This document shows, piece by piece, positions 27,257 to 37,001 of a DNA stretch of 64,000 bases. This DNA comes from Asticcacaulis sp. AND118. GTDB taxonomy: Bacteria > Pseudomonadota > Alphaproteobacteria > Caulobacterales > Caulobacteraceae. The DNA lies in assembly GCF_020535245.1 (NCBI RefSeq), contig NZ_CP084910.1, positions 720,501 to 784,500 on the forward strand. The letters are read 5' to 3'. The translations under genes were made by a program, and so were the position numbers. The notes under the pieces are model-generated. The model made no database searches. It worked only from the letters and a program-made list of their open reading frames with translations, and was not told where the DNA came from. Positions within the stretch are counted from its first letter, which is position 1; the number at the start of each line of letters is the position of its first letter.

Positions 27257-28318
27257 TTACGCGGCGGCCTTGGCGGCGTGGATTTGCGCCACGATGGCCT
27301 TGGTCACTTCCGAACCCGGCAGGTTGCCGCCGACGTCCCTGGTGAGTTGGCCGGCCTTGATCACCGCTTCGATGGCGGCGTCGAGCGCGTCGGCTTCGGT
27401 CGGCAGGTTCAGCGTGAAGCGCAGCATCATCGACACCGACTTCAGCGTGCCGATGGGGTTGGCGAGGTCCTTGCCGGCGATGTCCGGAGCCGAGCCGTGG
27501 ATCGGCTCATAGAGACCCTTACCGGACCCCAGCGAGGCCGAACCCAAGAGGCCGATCGAACCCGGCAGAACCGAGGCGAGGTCGGACAGGATGTCGCCGA
27601 ACATGTTTTCGGTGACAATGACGTCGAACGACTTCGGACGGGTGACGAGGTGCATGGCCATCGAATCGACGAGGGCGTGCTCCAGCTCGACGTCCGAATA
27701 TTCGGCCTTATGCAGCTTGATGACGGTTTCGCGCCACAGACGCGAGGTCTCGATGACATTGGCCTTATCGACTGAGGTCACCTTGTTGCGACGCTTGCGG
27801 GCGGCCTCGAAGGCCACGCGGGCGACGCGCTCGACTTCAGCGACGGTGTAGACGCACTCGTCGGTGGCCGAGGTTTCGGTGCGGGTCTGCTTGCCGAAAT
27901 AGAGGCCGCCGGTCAGTTCGCGCACGATCAGCATGTCGGCGCCCGCGACGATCTCTTCCTTCAGCGGCGAGCGGAAGGCTTGCGACGCCGGCACGTCCAT
28001 CGGACGCAGGTTGGCGAACAGGCCCATCGACTTGCGCACGGCCAGCAGGCCCTGCTCCGGACGCTTGGGTTGCAGGTCCCACTTCGGACCACCGACCGCG
28101 CCCAGCAGCACGGCGTCGGCGGCCAGACAGGCGGCGTCGGTGTCGGCAGGGTAGGGATCGTTGCGTTCGTCGATGGCGATGCCGCCGATCAGCTTTTCTT
28201 CGAAATTGAAGGTGTGGCCGTAGGCTTCGCCGATGGCCTTGAGCGCGGACACGCCTGCGGCGGCGACTTCGGGACCGATGCCGTCACCCGGCAGCACGAC
28301 GATGTTGAAGGTGGACAT
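27257..28318 (-). CDS. leuB: 3-isopropylmalate dehydrogenase
   Basis: A 353-aa NAD-dependent decarboxylating dehydrogenase, third step of leucine synthesis. Conserved segments include LPGDGIGPEV at the N-terminus, the RELTGGLYFGK substrate-binding motif near residue 134, DKANV near 190, and the metal-binding DILSDLASVLPGS near 246 with the NAD-binding GSAPDIAGKDLANP. It is the last gene of the branched-chain amino acid cluster, 32 bases after leuD, ending at the shared terminator. Confidence 0.97.
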   Translation of the reverse strand: MSTFNIVVLPGDGIGPEVAAAGVSALKAIGEAYGHTFNFEEKLIGGIAIDERNDPYPADTDAACLAADAVLLGAVGGPKWDLQPKRPEQGLLAVRKSMGLFANLRPMDVPASQAFRSPLKEEIVAGADMLIVRELTGGLYFGKQTRTETSATDECVYTVAEVERVARVAFEAARKRRNKVTSVDKANVIETSRLWRETVIKLHKAEYSDVELEHALVDSMAMHLVTRPKSFDVIVTENMFGDILSDLASVLPGSIGLLGSASLGSGKGLYEPIHGSAPDIAGKDLANPIGTLKSVSMMLRFTLNLPTEADALDAAIEAVIKAGQLTRDVGGNLPGSEVTKAIVAQIHAAKAAA

Positions 28319-28350
28319 AATAATTTTCCAGTATGTGACGCAGTAAGGGC

Positions 28351-28941
28351 TCAGGCAGCTTTATTGTTGGCTTGCTCGTAGGCTTCGATTTCCGGCAGGC
28401 GCTTGAGCAGCCAGCCCATGGCGTCCACGCCTTCCAGCAGGCACTGGCGCGCGAAGGCTTCGACCTGAAAGGTAACGGCGGTGCCGTCTTCCAGCGTCAG
28501 GGTGCAGGATTCGAGGTCGATGGTGACGCGCTGCTGCGGGTTTTGCGTCAGCTTGTCGTGGATGTCGGGCGACACCACGACCGGCAGCAGACCGTTCTTC
28601 AGGCTGTTCGACTTGAAGATGTCGGCGATCTCGGTCGAGATGACGGCCTTGAAGCCATAGTCCATCAGCGCCCACGGGGCGTGCTCACGCGACGAGCCGC
28701 AGCCGAGATTGTTGCCGGCCACCAGCACGCGGTGCTCGCTCGCGTCGATCTCGTTGAGGATATGCGGCTTGTTCGAGCCGTCGGCATTGTAGCGCCAGTC
28801 GTTGAAGGCGACCTTGCCCAGACCCGCCTTGGTGGTGGTGGTCAGGAAGCGCGCCGGGATGATCTGATCGGTGTCGATATTGGCTTCCGGTAGCACGACG
28901 ATGCGCGAGGAGAAGCTGTGGTTGGGTTCTTGGTTCGACAT
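28351..28941 (-). CDS. leuD: 3-isopropylmalate dehydratase small subunit
   Basis: A 196-aa small subunit with the swivel-domain signatures NIDTDQIIPARFL, NLGCGSSREHAPWAL (substrate-binding loop) and IADIFKSNSLKNGLLP. With LeuC it isomerises 2- to 3-isopropylmalate. The frame stays open upstream through a repeat element, but the ATG at 28941 has a GAAAGAGA ribosome site and matches family length. It is separated from leuC by an inserted palindromic repeat of about 130 bases. Confidence 0.96.
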   Translation of the reverse strand: MSNQEPNHSFSSRIVVLPEANIDTDQIIPARFLTTTTKAGLGKVAFNDWRYNADGSNKPHILNEIDASEHRVLVAGNNLGCGSSREHAPWALMDYGFKAVISTEIADIFKSNSLKNGLLPVVVSPDIHDKLTQNPQQRVTIDLESCTLTLEDGTAVTFQVEAFARQCLLEGVDAMGWLLKRLPEIEAYEQANNKAA

Positions 28942-28960
28942 TTGGGTTCTCTTTCTACCT

Positions 28961-29089
28961 CCTCCCCTGCGAAGCGGGGGAGGTGCCGAGCTTGTCGAGG
29001 CGGAGGGGGCAAAACCATCGGAGGAGGCCCCCTCCACCACGTCGTGGTCCCCCTACCCCGCTACGCCCAAAGGCTTGCAAGGGAGGAGA
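28961..29089. repeat. Palindromic intergenic repeat, family A (copy 1)
   Basis: Starts CCTCCCCTGCGAAGCGGGGGAGGT and carries a GGCGGAGGGGGC core, then CCCCCTCC and a decayed right end (GGGAGGAG). It lies between leuC and leuD. The same units recur at 35121-35246 and 55403-55517. This copy is the most degenerate. Confidence 0.85.
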
Positions 29090-29094
29090 AAAGT

Positions 29095-30510
29095 TTACGC
29101 GCTCTCAAGCTGCATGAATTGACGGGGGTCGGCCACGTGGCCGGCGATGGCGGAAGCGGCGGCCGTAGCGGGCGAGGCCAGCACGGTGCGCGAGCCGGGC
29201 CCCTGACGGCCTTCGAAATTGCGGTTCGAGGTCGAGACGGCCAGTTGGCCCGGCAGCACGAAGTCGCCGTTCATGGCGATACACATCGAGCAGCCCGGCA
29301 GACGCCATTCGGCGCCGGCTTCGAGGAAGACCTCATGCAGGCCTTCCTTCTCGGCTTCGACGCGGACCCATTCGGAGCCCGGCACGATCAGGGCGCGCAC
29401 GCCCGGAGCGACCTTGCGGCCCTTCATGATGGCGGCGGCGGCGCGCAGGTCAGCCATGCGGCCGTTGGTGCACGAACCGATGAAGACCACATCGACCTTC
29501 TCCACCTCGCGGGCCTCGCCGCCGGTGAAGCCCATGTACTTCAGTGCGCGTTCTTCGTCTTCGTTGGCGGCCACCGGCACGCCACGGACGATTGGCGCGC
29601 CTTGGTCGGGCGAGGTGCCCCAGGTGGCCATCGGCTCGATAGCCGAACCGTCGATGGTGATTTCGGTATCGAAGGTCGCACCGGCGTCGGACTTCAGTTC
29701 CAGCCATTGCGCGGCGGCTTCGTCATAGGCCGCGCCTTGCGGCACGTACTGACGGCCACGCAGCCACTCGACCGTCTTCTGATCGGGGGCGATCATGCCG
29801 CAGCGGGCACCGGCTTCGATCGACAGGTTGCAGACCGTCATGCGGCCTTCCATGTCGAGCGCTTCGATGACCGGGCCAGCATATTCCAGCGCGTAGCCGG
29901 TGCCACCTGAGAAGCCGAGCGTATTGATGACGGTCAGCGCCACGTCCTTGCCCGTCACGCCCGGTTGCAGCGCGCCGGTGATGTTGATGCGCATGGTCTT
30001 GGGCTTGCGTTGGGCCAGACACTGGGTGGCCAGAACGTGACCGACTTCCGAGGTGCCGATGCCGAAGGCGATGCAGCCGAACGCGCCGTGGGTCGAGGTG
30101 TGCGAGTCGCCGCAGACGACGGTGAAGCCCGGCTGTGTCAGGCCCATTTCCGGCCCGATGACGTGGACGACGCCGCGGTTTTCGGCGTCGTAGCCGAACA
30201 GGCGCAGACCGTGGTTCGCCGCATTGGCCTCCAGCGTCTCGACCTGCGTCTTGGCCTGAGCCGTGACGTAGGGGCGGTTGCCCTGCGCATCGGGGGCCAG
30301 AGTCGGGATCGAGTGGTCGAGCGTGGCAAAGGTGCGGTCCGGACGGCGGACCTTCAGGCCGCGCGCTTCCAGTTCGGAAAAGGCCTGAGGACTGGTCACC
30401 TCATGAACCAGATGCAGGTCGATATAGAGAACGGCGGGCTTGTCCGCGCCTTCTTCCTCAACGATGTGGCGTTCCCACACCTTCTCGAACAATGATTTGG
30501 GTTTTGACAT
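29095..30510 (-). CDS. leuC: 3-isopropylmalate dehydratase large subunit
   Basis: A 471-aa aconitase-family subunit. [4Fe-4S] ligands are visible in IGSCTNGR near residue 345 and in [11 protein letters not shown] near residue 405; [15 protein letters not shown] near 130 is the other family hallmark. Together with leuD it performs the isomerisation step in leucine synthesis. The ATG at 30510 begins [15 protein letters not shown], matching family starts; longer in-frame extensions are not credible. It follows ilvE across about 115 bases that hold a strong hairpin. Confidence 0.97.
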   Translation of the reverse strand: MSKPKSLFEKVWERHIVEEEGADKPAVLYIDLHLVHEVTSPQAFSELEARGLKVRRPDRTFATLDHSIPTLAPDAQGNRPYVTAQAKTQVETLEANAANHGLRLFGYDAENRGVVHVIGPEMGLTQPGFTVVCGDSHTSTHGAFGCIAFGIGTSEVGHVLATQCLAQRKPKTMRINITGALQPGVTGKDVALTVINTLGFSGGTGYALEYAGPVIEALDMEGRMTVCNLSIEAGARCGMIAPDQKTVEWLRGRQYVPQGAAYDEAAAQWLELKSDAGATFDTEITIDGSAIEPMATWGTSPDQGAPIVRGVPVAANEDEERALKYMGFTGGEAREVEKVDVVFIGSCTNGRMADLRAAAAIMKGRKVAPGVRALIVPGSEWVRVEAEKEGLHEVFLEAGAEWRLPGCSMCIAMNGDFVLPGQLAVSTSNRNFEGRQGPGSRTVLASPATAAASAIAGHVADPRQFMQLESA

Positions 30511-30558
30511 GATGGTCGTCCTGAGTGCCTTCGGATACGCGGCTGTCCGTACAGTCAG

Positions 30559-30600
30559 GCCCCCGCCGCTGCGGTTCGGTTGAACCGTAGCGGCGGGGGC
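30559..30600 (-). terminator. GC-rich hairpin between ilvE and leuC
   Basis: Arms of 19 bases (GCCCCCGCCGCT.CGGTTC / GAACCG.AGCGGCGGGGGC, one mismatch) around a GGTT loop. No T-tract follows on either strand, so it may act as a partial terminator or mRNA-stability hairpin dividing the ilv and leu halves. Confidence 0.6.
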
Positions 30601-30625
30601 GCTGGTGTCGGGCAGGCCTTCTGAT

Positions 30626-31567
30626 TTATGCCGGAACCTTGGCGTCGACATAGTCGAGCCAGCCCCAGCGGTCTTCGGTGGTGCCGTTGAACAGGCCGTG
30701 GAAACGTTCCTGCAACAGCTTGGTGATCGGTCCCGGACCGTTTTCGCGGGTCGGGATGTCGTCGATCGAGCGGATCGGGGTGATTTCAGCCGCCGTGCCC
30801 GTCATGAAGACTTCGTCGGCGAGGTAGAGCATTTCGCGCGGTAAATCCTGTTCGAGGATTTCGATGCCTTCGGCGCGGGCCAGCGTCAGCACGGAGTTGC
30901 GCGTGATGCCGCCCAGAATCGAGGCCGAAACCGGCGGGGTGTAGATCTTGCCGCCCATCATCAGGAACAGGTTTTCACCGGCCCCTTCCGACAGACGTCC
31001 GTCGACGCCGAGGCCCAGACCTTCGACATAGCCCTTCGAGCGCGCTTCGCGGCCGATCAGGTAGGACGACAGGTAGTTGCCGCCAGCCTTGGCCATGACG
31101 GGGATGGTGTTCGGCGCAGCGCGGTTCCACGACGAGACGATGACGTCCACGCCCTTGGTCAGGCCCTCGTCACCGAGGTAAGCGCCCCACGGGAAGGCGG
31201 CGATGGCGACATCGACCTTGACGTTTTCGGGCTTCGGCGTGACACCCATGCCGCATTCGCCGAGGAAGGCGATGGGGCGCAGATAGGCCGACTTCAGGCC
31301 GTTGACGCGCAGGATTTCCTTGCACGCGGCGTTGAGTTGTTGAAGCGTGTAAGGGACCGGCATGTGATAGATGCGGGCCGAATCGAGCAGGCGCTGGGTG
31401 TGCTCGGTCAGGCGGAAGATGGCCGGGCCCCTGGGCGTGTCATAGGCGCGCACACCCTCAAAAACGGACGTGCCGTAGTGGAGCGCGTGGGTCATGACGT
31501 GGACCTTGGTGTCCTCCCACGGCTTCAGTTCACCGTTGAACCAGATTTTTTCAGCGAGCGGTTTCAT
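30626..31567 (-). CDS. ilvE: Branched-chain amino acid aminotransferase
   Basis: A 313-aa fold-type IV PLP enzyme making Leu, Ile and Val from their 2-oxo acids. The PLP lysine lies in [10 protein letters not shown] near residue 159; [17 protein letters not shown] and GTAAEITPI are family signatures. It starts 17 bases inside the 3' end of leuA, so translation is coupled. It belongs to the same minus-strand cluster as all other pathway genes except ilvD. Confidence 0.96.
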   Translation of the reverse strand: MKPLAEKIWFNGELKPWEDTKVHVMTHALHYGTSVFEGVRAYDTPRGPAIFRLTEHTQRLLDSARIYHMPVPYTLQQLNAACKEILRVNGLKSAYLRPIAFLGECGMGVTPKPENVKVDVAIAAFPWGAYLGDEGLTKGVDVIVSSWNRAAPNTIPVMAKAGGNYLSSYLIGREARSKGYVEGLGLGVDGRLSEGAGENLFLMMGGKIYTPPVSASILGGITRNSVLTLARAEGIEILEQDLPREMLYLADEVFMTGTAAEITPIRSIDDIPTRENGPGPITKLLQERFHGLFNGTTEDRWGWLDYVDAKVPA

Positions 31568-33134
31568 GTTGTTTCTCAGAATTCAGGTTATTCGAGGCAT
31601 TCTTCCTGTCGTGCAGGAAGACGTATTTTTCAAAAGCGTCGCACATGGCGCGAAGCCCGGCCCATACAGGGTCGGGGCCGCGACCACGGCCCCGATATGC
31701 CTCACCCTTAATCTGTAAACTGATTTCTGCAAAGGCCCCGCCATCGAAGGTGAACCCCGACTGGATGATTTCGCAGTCATTGACACGCGCCTCGATCTGA
31801 TAGGCGTCCACCAAGGCGCGGAACCCGGCCTCGAAAGCGTTGAGCCCCGTGGCCGTGACCTTCAACGGTTCGCCGTTGTCGCGGAACAGGTCGAGCGTGA
31901 TCGAAACGAAGTCTCTGGTGACTTCGCTCGACACCTTGAACAGGCGCGCGTCGTCCTTGTCGGCATTGTCGCGCGTCAGAAGCGACATCAGCTCGAACTC
32001 GTCGATTTCGCCGATCTCGTCCGCGCGGCGCTTGAAGGCGGCGAACAGGTCGCCCAGCGACAACTCGTCGAGGTCGAAGCCCAGCGCCGCCGCCTGCTTG
32101 GCGATGGCGTGGCGGCCCGAATGTTTGCCCAGCACCAGGTTGGACTTTTCCGCGCCGACGTCTTCGGGGCGCATGATCTCATAGGTGCGCGCGTCGGTCA
32201 GCATGCCGTGCTGATGGATGCCGGATTCGTGGGCGAAGGCGTTGCGGCCGACGACGGCCTTGTTGCGCATGACGATGGTGCCGGTGGCGCGCGACAGCAG
32301 GTGGCTGGCCTTGCTCAGCAGCGGCGTGTGGATGCCGGTGTGCAGCTTGAACAGTTCCGGGCGCGTGCGCAGCGCCATGACGACTTCTTCCAGCGCCGCA
32401 TTGCCCGCGCGCTCGCCGATGCCGTTGATGGTCACTTCGATCTGACGCGCACCGGCTTCGAGCGCGGCCAGCGTATTGGCGACGCCGAGGCCGAGATCGT
32501 CGTGATTGTGCGCCGACAGGATGACGTGCGGGTGATCCTTCAGGGCCGCCTTCAGGTCGGAGAAGATCTGGAAGATCTCCTTCGGCGTGGTGTAGCCGAC
32601 CGTGTCGGGGATGTTGAGCGTGCGCGCCCCGGCTTCGGCCGCGGCGATGCAGACCTCGTGCAGGAAGTCCTGTTCGGTGCGGATGGCGTCTTCCGGCGAG
32701 AACTCGACTTCATCAAAAATGGTCGAGGCGTAGCTGACGGCCTTGTGAGCGATCTCGACCACCTGCTCGCGCGTCTTCTTCAGCTTGGCCGCGCGATGGA
32801 TGGGCGAGGTGGCGAGGAAGATGTGGCAGCGCTTGCGCTTGGCCGGCAGGAGCGCACGGGCGGCGGCGTCGATGTCGGACTCCAGCGCACGCGAAAGCGA
32901 GCAGAAGGTCGGACCGACGACTTCGCGGGCGATGGTGCGGATGGCTTCCTCATCGCCGGGCGAAGAGGCGGCGAAACCGGCTTCGATGACGTCCACGCCC
33001 AGATCCTTGAGCGTGTGGGCCAGCATCAGCTTGTCCTTGACGCCCAGCGAAAAGCCGGGGGCCTGTTCACCATCGCGCAAGGTGGTGTCGAAGACGATGA
33101 CGCGGTTGGGGTCGTTGGGGACTACGGCATTCAT
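31551..33134 (-). CDS. leuA: 2-isopropylmalate synthase
   Basis: A 527-aa enzyme condensing acetyl-CoA with 2-oxoisovalerate. The catalytic TIM barrel has [13 protein letters not shown] at residues 14-26 and the metal ligands in [10 protein letters not shown] near 208; the C-terminal allosteric LeuA domain (about 395-500) is present, so leucine feedback inhibition is expected. It lies eight bases downstream of the ilvM-type gene and overlaps ilvE. Confidence 0.97.
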   Translation of the reverse strand: MNAVVPNDPNRVIVFDTTLRDGEQAPGFSLGVKDKLMLAHTLKDLGVDVIEAGFAASSPGDEEAIRTIAREVVGPTFCSLSRALESDIDAAARALLPAKRKRCHIFLATSPIHRAAKLKKTREQVVEIAHKAVSYASTIFDEVEFSPEDAIRTEQDFLHEVCIAAAEAGARTLNIPDTVGYTTPKEIFQIFSDLKAALKDHPHVILSAHNHDDLGLGVANTLAALEAGARQIEVTINGIGERAGNAALEEVVMALRTRPELFKLHTGIHTPLLSKASHLLSRATGTIVMRNKAVVGRNAFAHESGIHQHGMLTDARTYEIMRPEDVGAEKSNLVLGKHSGRHAIAKQAAALGFDLDELSLGDLFAAFKRRADEIGEIDEFELMSLLTRDNADKDDARLFKVSSEVTRDFVSITLDLFRDNGEPLKVTATGLNAFEAGFRALVDAYQIEARVNDCEIIQSGFTFDGGAFAEISLQIKGEAYRGRGRGPDPVWAGLRAMCDAFEKYVFLHDRKNASNNLNSEKQHETAR

Positions 33135-33142
33135 GATGGAAC

Positions 33143-33424
33143 TCAGGCGCTCAGTTTTTCGGCGGATGGCTCGGCATTTTGCGCCCGTTCCGGCGCGTGC
33201 TCAAGCCGCTTGATGCCATAGAGGCGATCGATTTGCAGGCCCAGAATATCGATATTGCGGCCCGCATCGCGCGGACGCACGGTGACGCTCAGGCCGCGCG
33301 TGTCGGCCCCCAGGTCGTACATGTCGATTTGGTCGATGTGGAAGCCGCGGCGTTCGATGAGGCCGAGCACACGCAGGAGCGTGCCTTCCAGACGGTCGAT
33401 CTCAATATGAATCGATTGGCTCAT
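33143..33424 (-). CDS. Acetolactate synthase small subunit, short IlvM-type
   Basis: A 93-aa protein with one ACT-like domain ([21 protein letters not shown]) and no second C-terminal domain, unlike the 160-185 aa IlvN/IlvH regulatory subunits. It resembles E. coli IlvM in size. It should activate the catalytic subunit encoded just upstream, with which it overlaps by 23 bases, but valine feedback may differ from IlvN-type enzymes. Symbols ilvM, ilvN and ilvH are used variably, so none is assigned. Confidence 0.88.
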   Translation of the reverse strand: MSQSIHIEIDRLEGTLLRVLGLIERRGFHIDQIDMYDLGADTRGLSVTVRPRDAGRNIDILGLQIDRLYGIKRLEHAPERAQNAEPSAEKLSA

Positions 33425-35090
33425 CCCAGCGCTCCTCCATCATTTCAGCGTTCGACGCGCCCGGCGGCACCAGCGGCCAGACGTTTTCGCGCGGGTCGAT
33501 CAACACATGCAACAGGGTCGGGGCGTCGGCGGCCAACAGCCGGTCGATGGCGCCCTCGACCTCATGACGCTGGGTGATGCGGAATGCGCTCAGCCCGAAC
33601 GCCTTGGCGACTTCGACGAAGTCCGGATTATCGGACAGGTCGATTTCGCTGTAGTTTTCTTCGTAGAACAGTTCCTGCCACTGACGCACCAGCCCCAGCG
33701 AGGAATTGTCGAGCAGGACGATTTTCAGATTGATGCCGTAGCGCCGCAGCGTCGCCATCTCCTGAATATTCATCATGAAGCTGCCGTCGCCGGACACCGT
33801 GACGACGTGGTGGTCGGGCAGGCCGAGCTTGGCCCCCATACCGGCAGGCAGGCCGTAGCCCATCGCGCCGGAGCCGCCTGAGGTCAGGTGCGCCAGATTC
33901 TGCTCGAATTCGCAGTGCTGGGCGACCCACATCTGATGCTGGCCGACGTCACAGGCGACGATGAACTTCTTGCCCGCCTTTTCCGACAGCGACTTGAGCA
34001 GGCCCGGCGCATAGACGCCCTTGCCCGGCGCATCGTACTTGAAGCGGTGCTGCCACTTGTTCGTCTTGTTGAACTTCACCCATTCCGAGATGTCGGGCAT
34101 CTTCGGCTGAAGCGCGGGCAGGGCCTGCTTCAGGTCGCCCAGAATGGCGACGTCGGCGCGGCGGTTCTTGTGGAATTCGGCCGGGTCGATGTCGAAATGG
34201 ATGACCTTGGCGTGGGGCGCGAAGGCCGACAGCTTGCCCGTGGCGCGGTCGTCGAAACGCGCGCCGACGGCGATCAGCAGGTCGGTTGCCTGCACGGCCA
34301 TATTGCCGGCACGGGTGCCGTGCATACCCAGCATCCCCAGATGCAGGTCGTGATAGGTCGAGACCGTGCCGAGGCCTTTCAGCGTCGAGACGAAGGGGAT
34401 GCCGGTGCGTTCGACAAAGTCGCGCATCTCGGCATCGGCATCGGCCATGTGCACGCCGCCGCCGATATAGAGGAGGGGCTTTTGGGCCTGTTCGATCAGA
34501 GCCCTGGCAGCGTCGATGCTTTCGGCCTTGGGCGCAGGCGGCGTCCAGGCGGGCAGTTCGCCCATTTCGGAGGCTTCGACAAAGCTGGCGGCGACGTCCT
34601 TCGGAATATCGACGAGGACCGGGCCCGGACGGCCTTCCTTGGCGATGGCGAAGGCGCGGGCGAGGATAGCCGGGATTTGCGCGGCGTCGCGCACCAGCCA
34701 CGAATGTTTGACGACCGGCAGGGTCAGGCCTAGAAAGTCCACTTCCTGAAAGCCGTCGGTGCCCATCAGGTGCGTCGCGACCTGACCGGTGATGAAGACA
34801 ACCGGGACCGAGTCCATATAGGCATTGGCGATGCCGGTGATGAGATTGGTCGCGCCGGGCCCGGAGGTGGCCATGCACACGCCGACGCGGCCGGTGGCGC
34901 GGGCGTAGGAATCGGCGGCGAAGGACGCGCCTTGCTCGTGGCGCACCAGAATGTGACGCAGGCCGGACCCGGCCAAGGCGTCGTAGATCGGCATGATGGC
35001 GCCGCCCGGATAACCGAACAGCACGTCTACGCCCAGCGCTTTCAGCGTTGAGATGACGAGTTGCGCGCCGGTCGGTTTATTGGTGGGCAT
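33402..35090 (-). CDS. ilvB: Acetolactate synthase large (catalytic) subunit
   Basis: A 562-aa ThDP- and FAD-dependent enzyme making acetolactate and acetohydroxybutyrate. The catalytic Glu is in VRHEQGAS near residue 48, the FAD region includes [12 protein letters not shown], and the ThDP/Mg motif [12 protein letters not shown] is near residue 425. The ATG at 35090 (MPTNKPTG) is taken; a frame open further upstream runs into a repeat. The symbol could equally be ilvG or ilvI. It precedes the ilvM-type subunit and follows ilvC after a palindromic repeat. Confidence 0.95.
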   Translation of the reverse strand: MPTNKPTGAQLVISTLKALGVDVLFGYPGGAIMPIYDALAGSGLRHILVRHEQGASFAADSYARATGRVGVCMATSGPGATNLITGIANAYMDSVPVVFITGQVATHLMGTDGFQEVDFLGLTLPVVKHSWLVRDAAQIPAILARAFAIAKEGRPGPVLVDIPKDVAASFVEASEMGELPAWTPPAPKAESIDAARALIEQAQKPLLYIGGGVHMADADAEMRDFVERTGIPFVSTLKGLGTVSTYHDLHLGMLGMHGTRAGNMAVQATDLLIAVGARFDDRATGKLSAFAPHAKVIHFDIDPAEFHKNRRADVAILGDLKQALPALQPKMPDISEWVKFNKTNKWQHRFKYDAPGKGVYAPGLLKSLSEKAGKKFIVACDVGQHQMWVAQHCEFEQNLAHLTSGGSGAMGYGLPAGMGAKLGLPDHHVVTVSGDGSFMMNIQEMATLRRYGINLKIVLLDNSSLGLVRQWQELFYEENYSEIDLSDNPDFVEVAKAFGLSAFRITQRHEVEGAIDRLLAADAPTLLHVLIDPRENVWPLVPPGASNAEMMEERWDEPIDSY

Positions 35091-35120
35091 GAGTCTACTC
35101 GGTGTGATGGTTTTTATCAT

Positions 35121-35246
35121 CCTCCCCTGCTTGCGGGGGAGGTGGCGGCGAAGCCGACGGAGGGGGCATTTCATATGAGGGATGCCCCCTCCGTCATTTT
35201 CGCTTTAGCTCAATGACACCTCCCCCGCTTTCGCAGGGGAGGAGGG
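35121..35246. repeat. Palindromic intergenic repeat, family A (copy 2)
   Basis: Outer arms CCTCCCCTGCTTGCGGGGGAGGTGG and CACCTCCCCCGCTTTCGCAGGGGAGG are inverted, and an inner pair GACGGAGGGGGCAT/ATGCCCCCTCCGTC folds as well. It occupies the whole gap between ilvC and ilvB within the operon. Confidence 0.9.
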
Positions 35247-35253
35247 GCATGGC

Positions 35254-36255
35254 TTAACCGTTACCTTTTTGGTTCAGCCACGACATGCGCGAACGCAGGT
35301 CACGACCGACGCTTTCGATCGGATGCTCGAGGTCCTGACGCATCAGGGCCGAATAACGCGGACGGCCGGCCATGTTTTCGAGGATCCAGTCGCGCGCGAA
35401 GTCACCCGATTGAATGTCGTTGAGCACTTCTTCCATGCGCTCGCGGGTTTCTTCGTTGATGATGCGCGGGCCCGAAACCAGATCGCCGTACTTGCAGGTT
35501 TCCGACACGAACGAGTGCATCTTTTCGAGGCCGCCTTCGTACAGCAGGTCGACGATGAGCTTGAGTTCGTGCAGCACTTCGAAATAGGCGATTTCCGGGC
35601 GGTAGCCGGCGTTGGTCAGGGTTTCAAAGCCCATCAGGATCAGTTCCGAGGTCCCGCCGCACAGAACGGCCTGTTCGCCGAACAGGTCGGTTTCGGTTTC
35701 CTCGCGGAACGAGGTCTCGATCACGCCGCCGACGGTGCCACCGATGCCGCGGGCATAGCCCAGAGCCTTGCGGGCGGCTTCACCGGTGACGTCGCGGTCC
35801 ACGGCGAACAGCGACGGCACGCCGCGGCCGCGCTGATATTCGCGACGGACGAGGTCGCCCGGACCCTTGGGCGCGACGAGGATGACGTCGAGGTCGGCGC
35901 GGGCGGTGACGCGGCCGTAGAGGACCGAGAAGCCGTGGGCGAAGAGCAGCGCCGCACCCTTGGGGGCGTAGGGCTCGATCTCGTCCTTATAGATGTCGGC
36001 GTGCGACATGTCGGGCGTCAGGAGCGCGATGATGGTGGCGTCCTTCACGGCGTCCTTGATTTCGGCGGTGGCGAGGCCGTCAGCCGTGGCCTTGGTGTGG
36101 CCGGCGCCGCCGGCGCGCACGCCGACGATCACGTCCGCGCCCGATTCCTTCAGGTTCTGGGCGTGGGCGCGGCCTTGCGAGCCGTAGCCGATAATGGCGA
36201 TGCGTTCGCCCTTCAGGCTGTCCGGCGAAACGTCGTCGTTGGTGTAGATTTTCAC
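35254..36255 (-). CDS. ilvC: Ketol-acid reductoisomerase (class I)
   Basis: A 333-aa short-form (class I) enzyme converting acetolactate to dihydroxyisovalerate with NADPH and Mg2+. The Rossmann motif [13 protein letters not shown] lies at residues 24-36; the metal-ligand helices have the conserved [12 protein letters not shown] near 190 and [13 protein letters not shown]. It follows the IlvD-C-like gene by 63 bases on the same strand. A family A repeat separates it from ilvB. Confidence 0.97.
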   Translation of the reverse strand: MKIYTNDDVSPDSLKGERIAIIGYGSQGRAHAQNLKESGADVIVGVRAGGAGHTKATADGLATAEIKDAVKDATIIALLTPDMSHADIYKDEIEPYAPKGAALLFAHGFSVLYGRVTARADLDVILVAPKGPGDLVRREYQRGRGVPSLFAVDRDVTGEAARKALGYARGIGGTVGGVIETSFREETETDLFGEQAVLCGGTSELILMGFETLTNAGYRPEIAYFEVLHELKLIVDLLYEGGLEKMHSFVSETCKYGDLVSGPRIINEETRERMEEVLNDIQSGDFARDWILENMAGRPRYSALMRQDLEHPIESVGRDLRSRMSWLNQKGNG

Positions 36256-36318
36256 TTGGGAGGCTCCATTGAGTGCCGGCTTTGCCGGTCGCTTTGAAAG
36301 GAAAAGGGAAAAAGGTGA

Positions 36319-36855
36319 TCAGGCCTGAGCGGCAGCCGCTTCTGCCATCAGGGCGGCGTACTTGCCCATGGGCGCGAAGCCGTTCTTGACCTTCGAACCG
36401 CGCGGACCCTCCGCACGGCGCGCGACCATGTCGGCGTCGATGTCGAGACGGCGGTTCTTGATGTCGATGGTGATGGTGTCGAAATTCTGGACATAACGGA
36501 TGGCCTTGCCGACGTGACCGATCACGATACCATCTGACGATGCGGCGAAACGGCCATTCGAGATCAGGCTGATGTCGCGCAGGCCCGCCGCTTCGATCGC
36601 GCCGTAGATGGCCGACATTTCCGCTTCGTCCGCCGCCGCGATGACGATGGCCTCACCGTGGGCGACGCGGTCTTCCGCGATGGCGGCGATGGCGTCGGAT
36701 TCCATGGCGAAGACGCGGGCGCGGGCTTCGTGCGGGTCGCGCTCGAAACCGCCGCCGGTCATCACGCAGCCTTCCGGCGACAGCGACCCGTGCAGGATCA
36801 CGAAGTTCGAAGCGGGGAGGGAAGCCGGGTCGATGATGCGGGCGTGAGCGTTCAT
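36319..36855 (-). CDS. Stand-alone IlvD/Edd C-terminal-domain-like protein
   Basis: A 178-aa protein that aligns by eye with the C-terminal domain of dihydroxy-acid dehydratase. LHGSLSPEGCVM matches [12 protein letters not shown] of the real IlvD at 37488-39353, ARVFAMESDAIAAI matches [29 protein letters not shown] matches [15 protein letters not shown], and FDTITIDIKNRRLDI matches [15 protein letters not shown]. The catalytic-serine motif GRFSG is GRFAA, and the Fe-S cysteine ligands of IlvD are on the missing N-terminal part, so it cannot be a dehydratase. The frame is intact with normal codon use, so it looks functional. As first gene after the attenuator it may be a regulatory or scaffold subunit. 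Confidence 0.85.
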   Translation of the reverse strand: MNAHARIIDPASLPASNFVILHGSLSPEGCVMTGGGFERDPHEARARVFAMESDAIAAIAEDRVAHGEAIVIAAADEAEMSAIYGAIEAAGLRDISLISNGRFAASSDGIVIGHVGKAIRYVQNFDTITIDIKNRRLDIDADMVARRAEGPRGSKVKNGFAPMGKYAALMAEAAAAQA

Positions 36856-36924
36856 GGCGAAATCTCGGTGTGTGGGGTGGTACGCGGAATACTGAGTGAA
36901 AGATGTTAGGCGGCAGGCATGTAC

Positions 36925-36953
36925 AAAAAAGCCCGCTCTGGTCAGGGAGCGGG
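36925..36953 (-). terminator. Attenuator terminator upstream of the ilv/leu cluster
   Basis: On the minus strand a 7-base-pair stem CCCGCTC/GAGCGGG (36953-36947 with 36938-36932), an 8-base loop, then C and T6 (36930-36925). It lies 38 bases after the leader-peptide stop and 69 bases before the first structural gene. Confidence 0.85.
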
Positions 36954-37001
36954 AGGACGTTTGTTCCTCATTAGGCGGGTTTAGACCTGCGCTACCACTC
37001 C
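36946..37001 (-). promoter_or_regulatory. Proposed antiterminator pairing of the ilv attenuator
   Basis: On the minus strand, GGAGTGG (37001-36995), which includes the Trp codon before the leader stop, can pair over 7 bp (one G-U) with CCGCTCC (36952-36946), the 5' arm of the terminator. A ribosome stalled at the Val/Leu/Ile codons would leave GGAGTGG free; a ribosome reaching the stop would cover it and let the terminator form. Confidence 0.65.

Noticed and set aside
30559-30625. Leucine attenuator upstream of leuC
   Set aside because: The hairpin has no T-tract, and no leader ORF with Leu codons lies between the ilvE stop and the hairpin.
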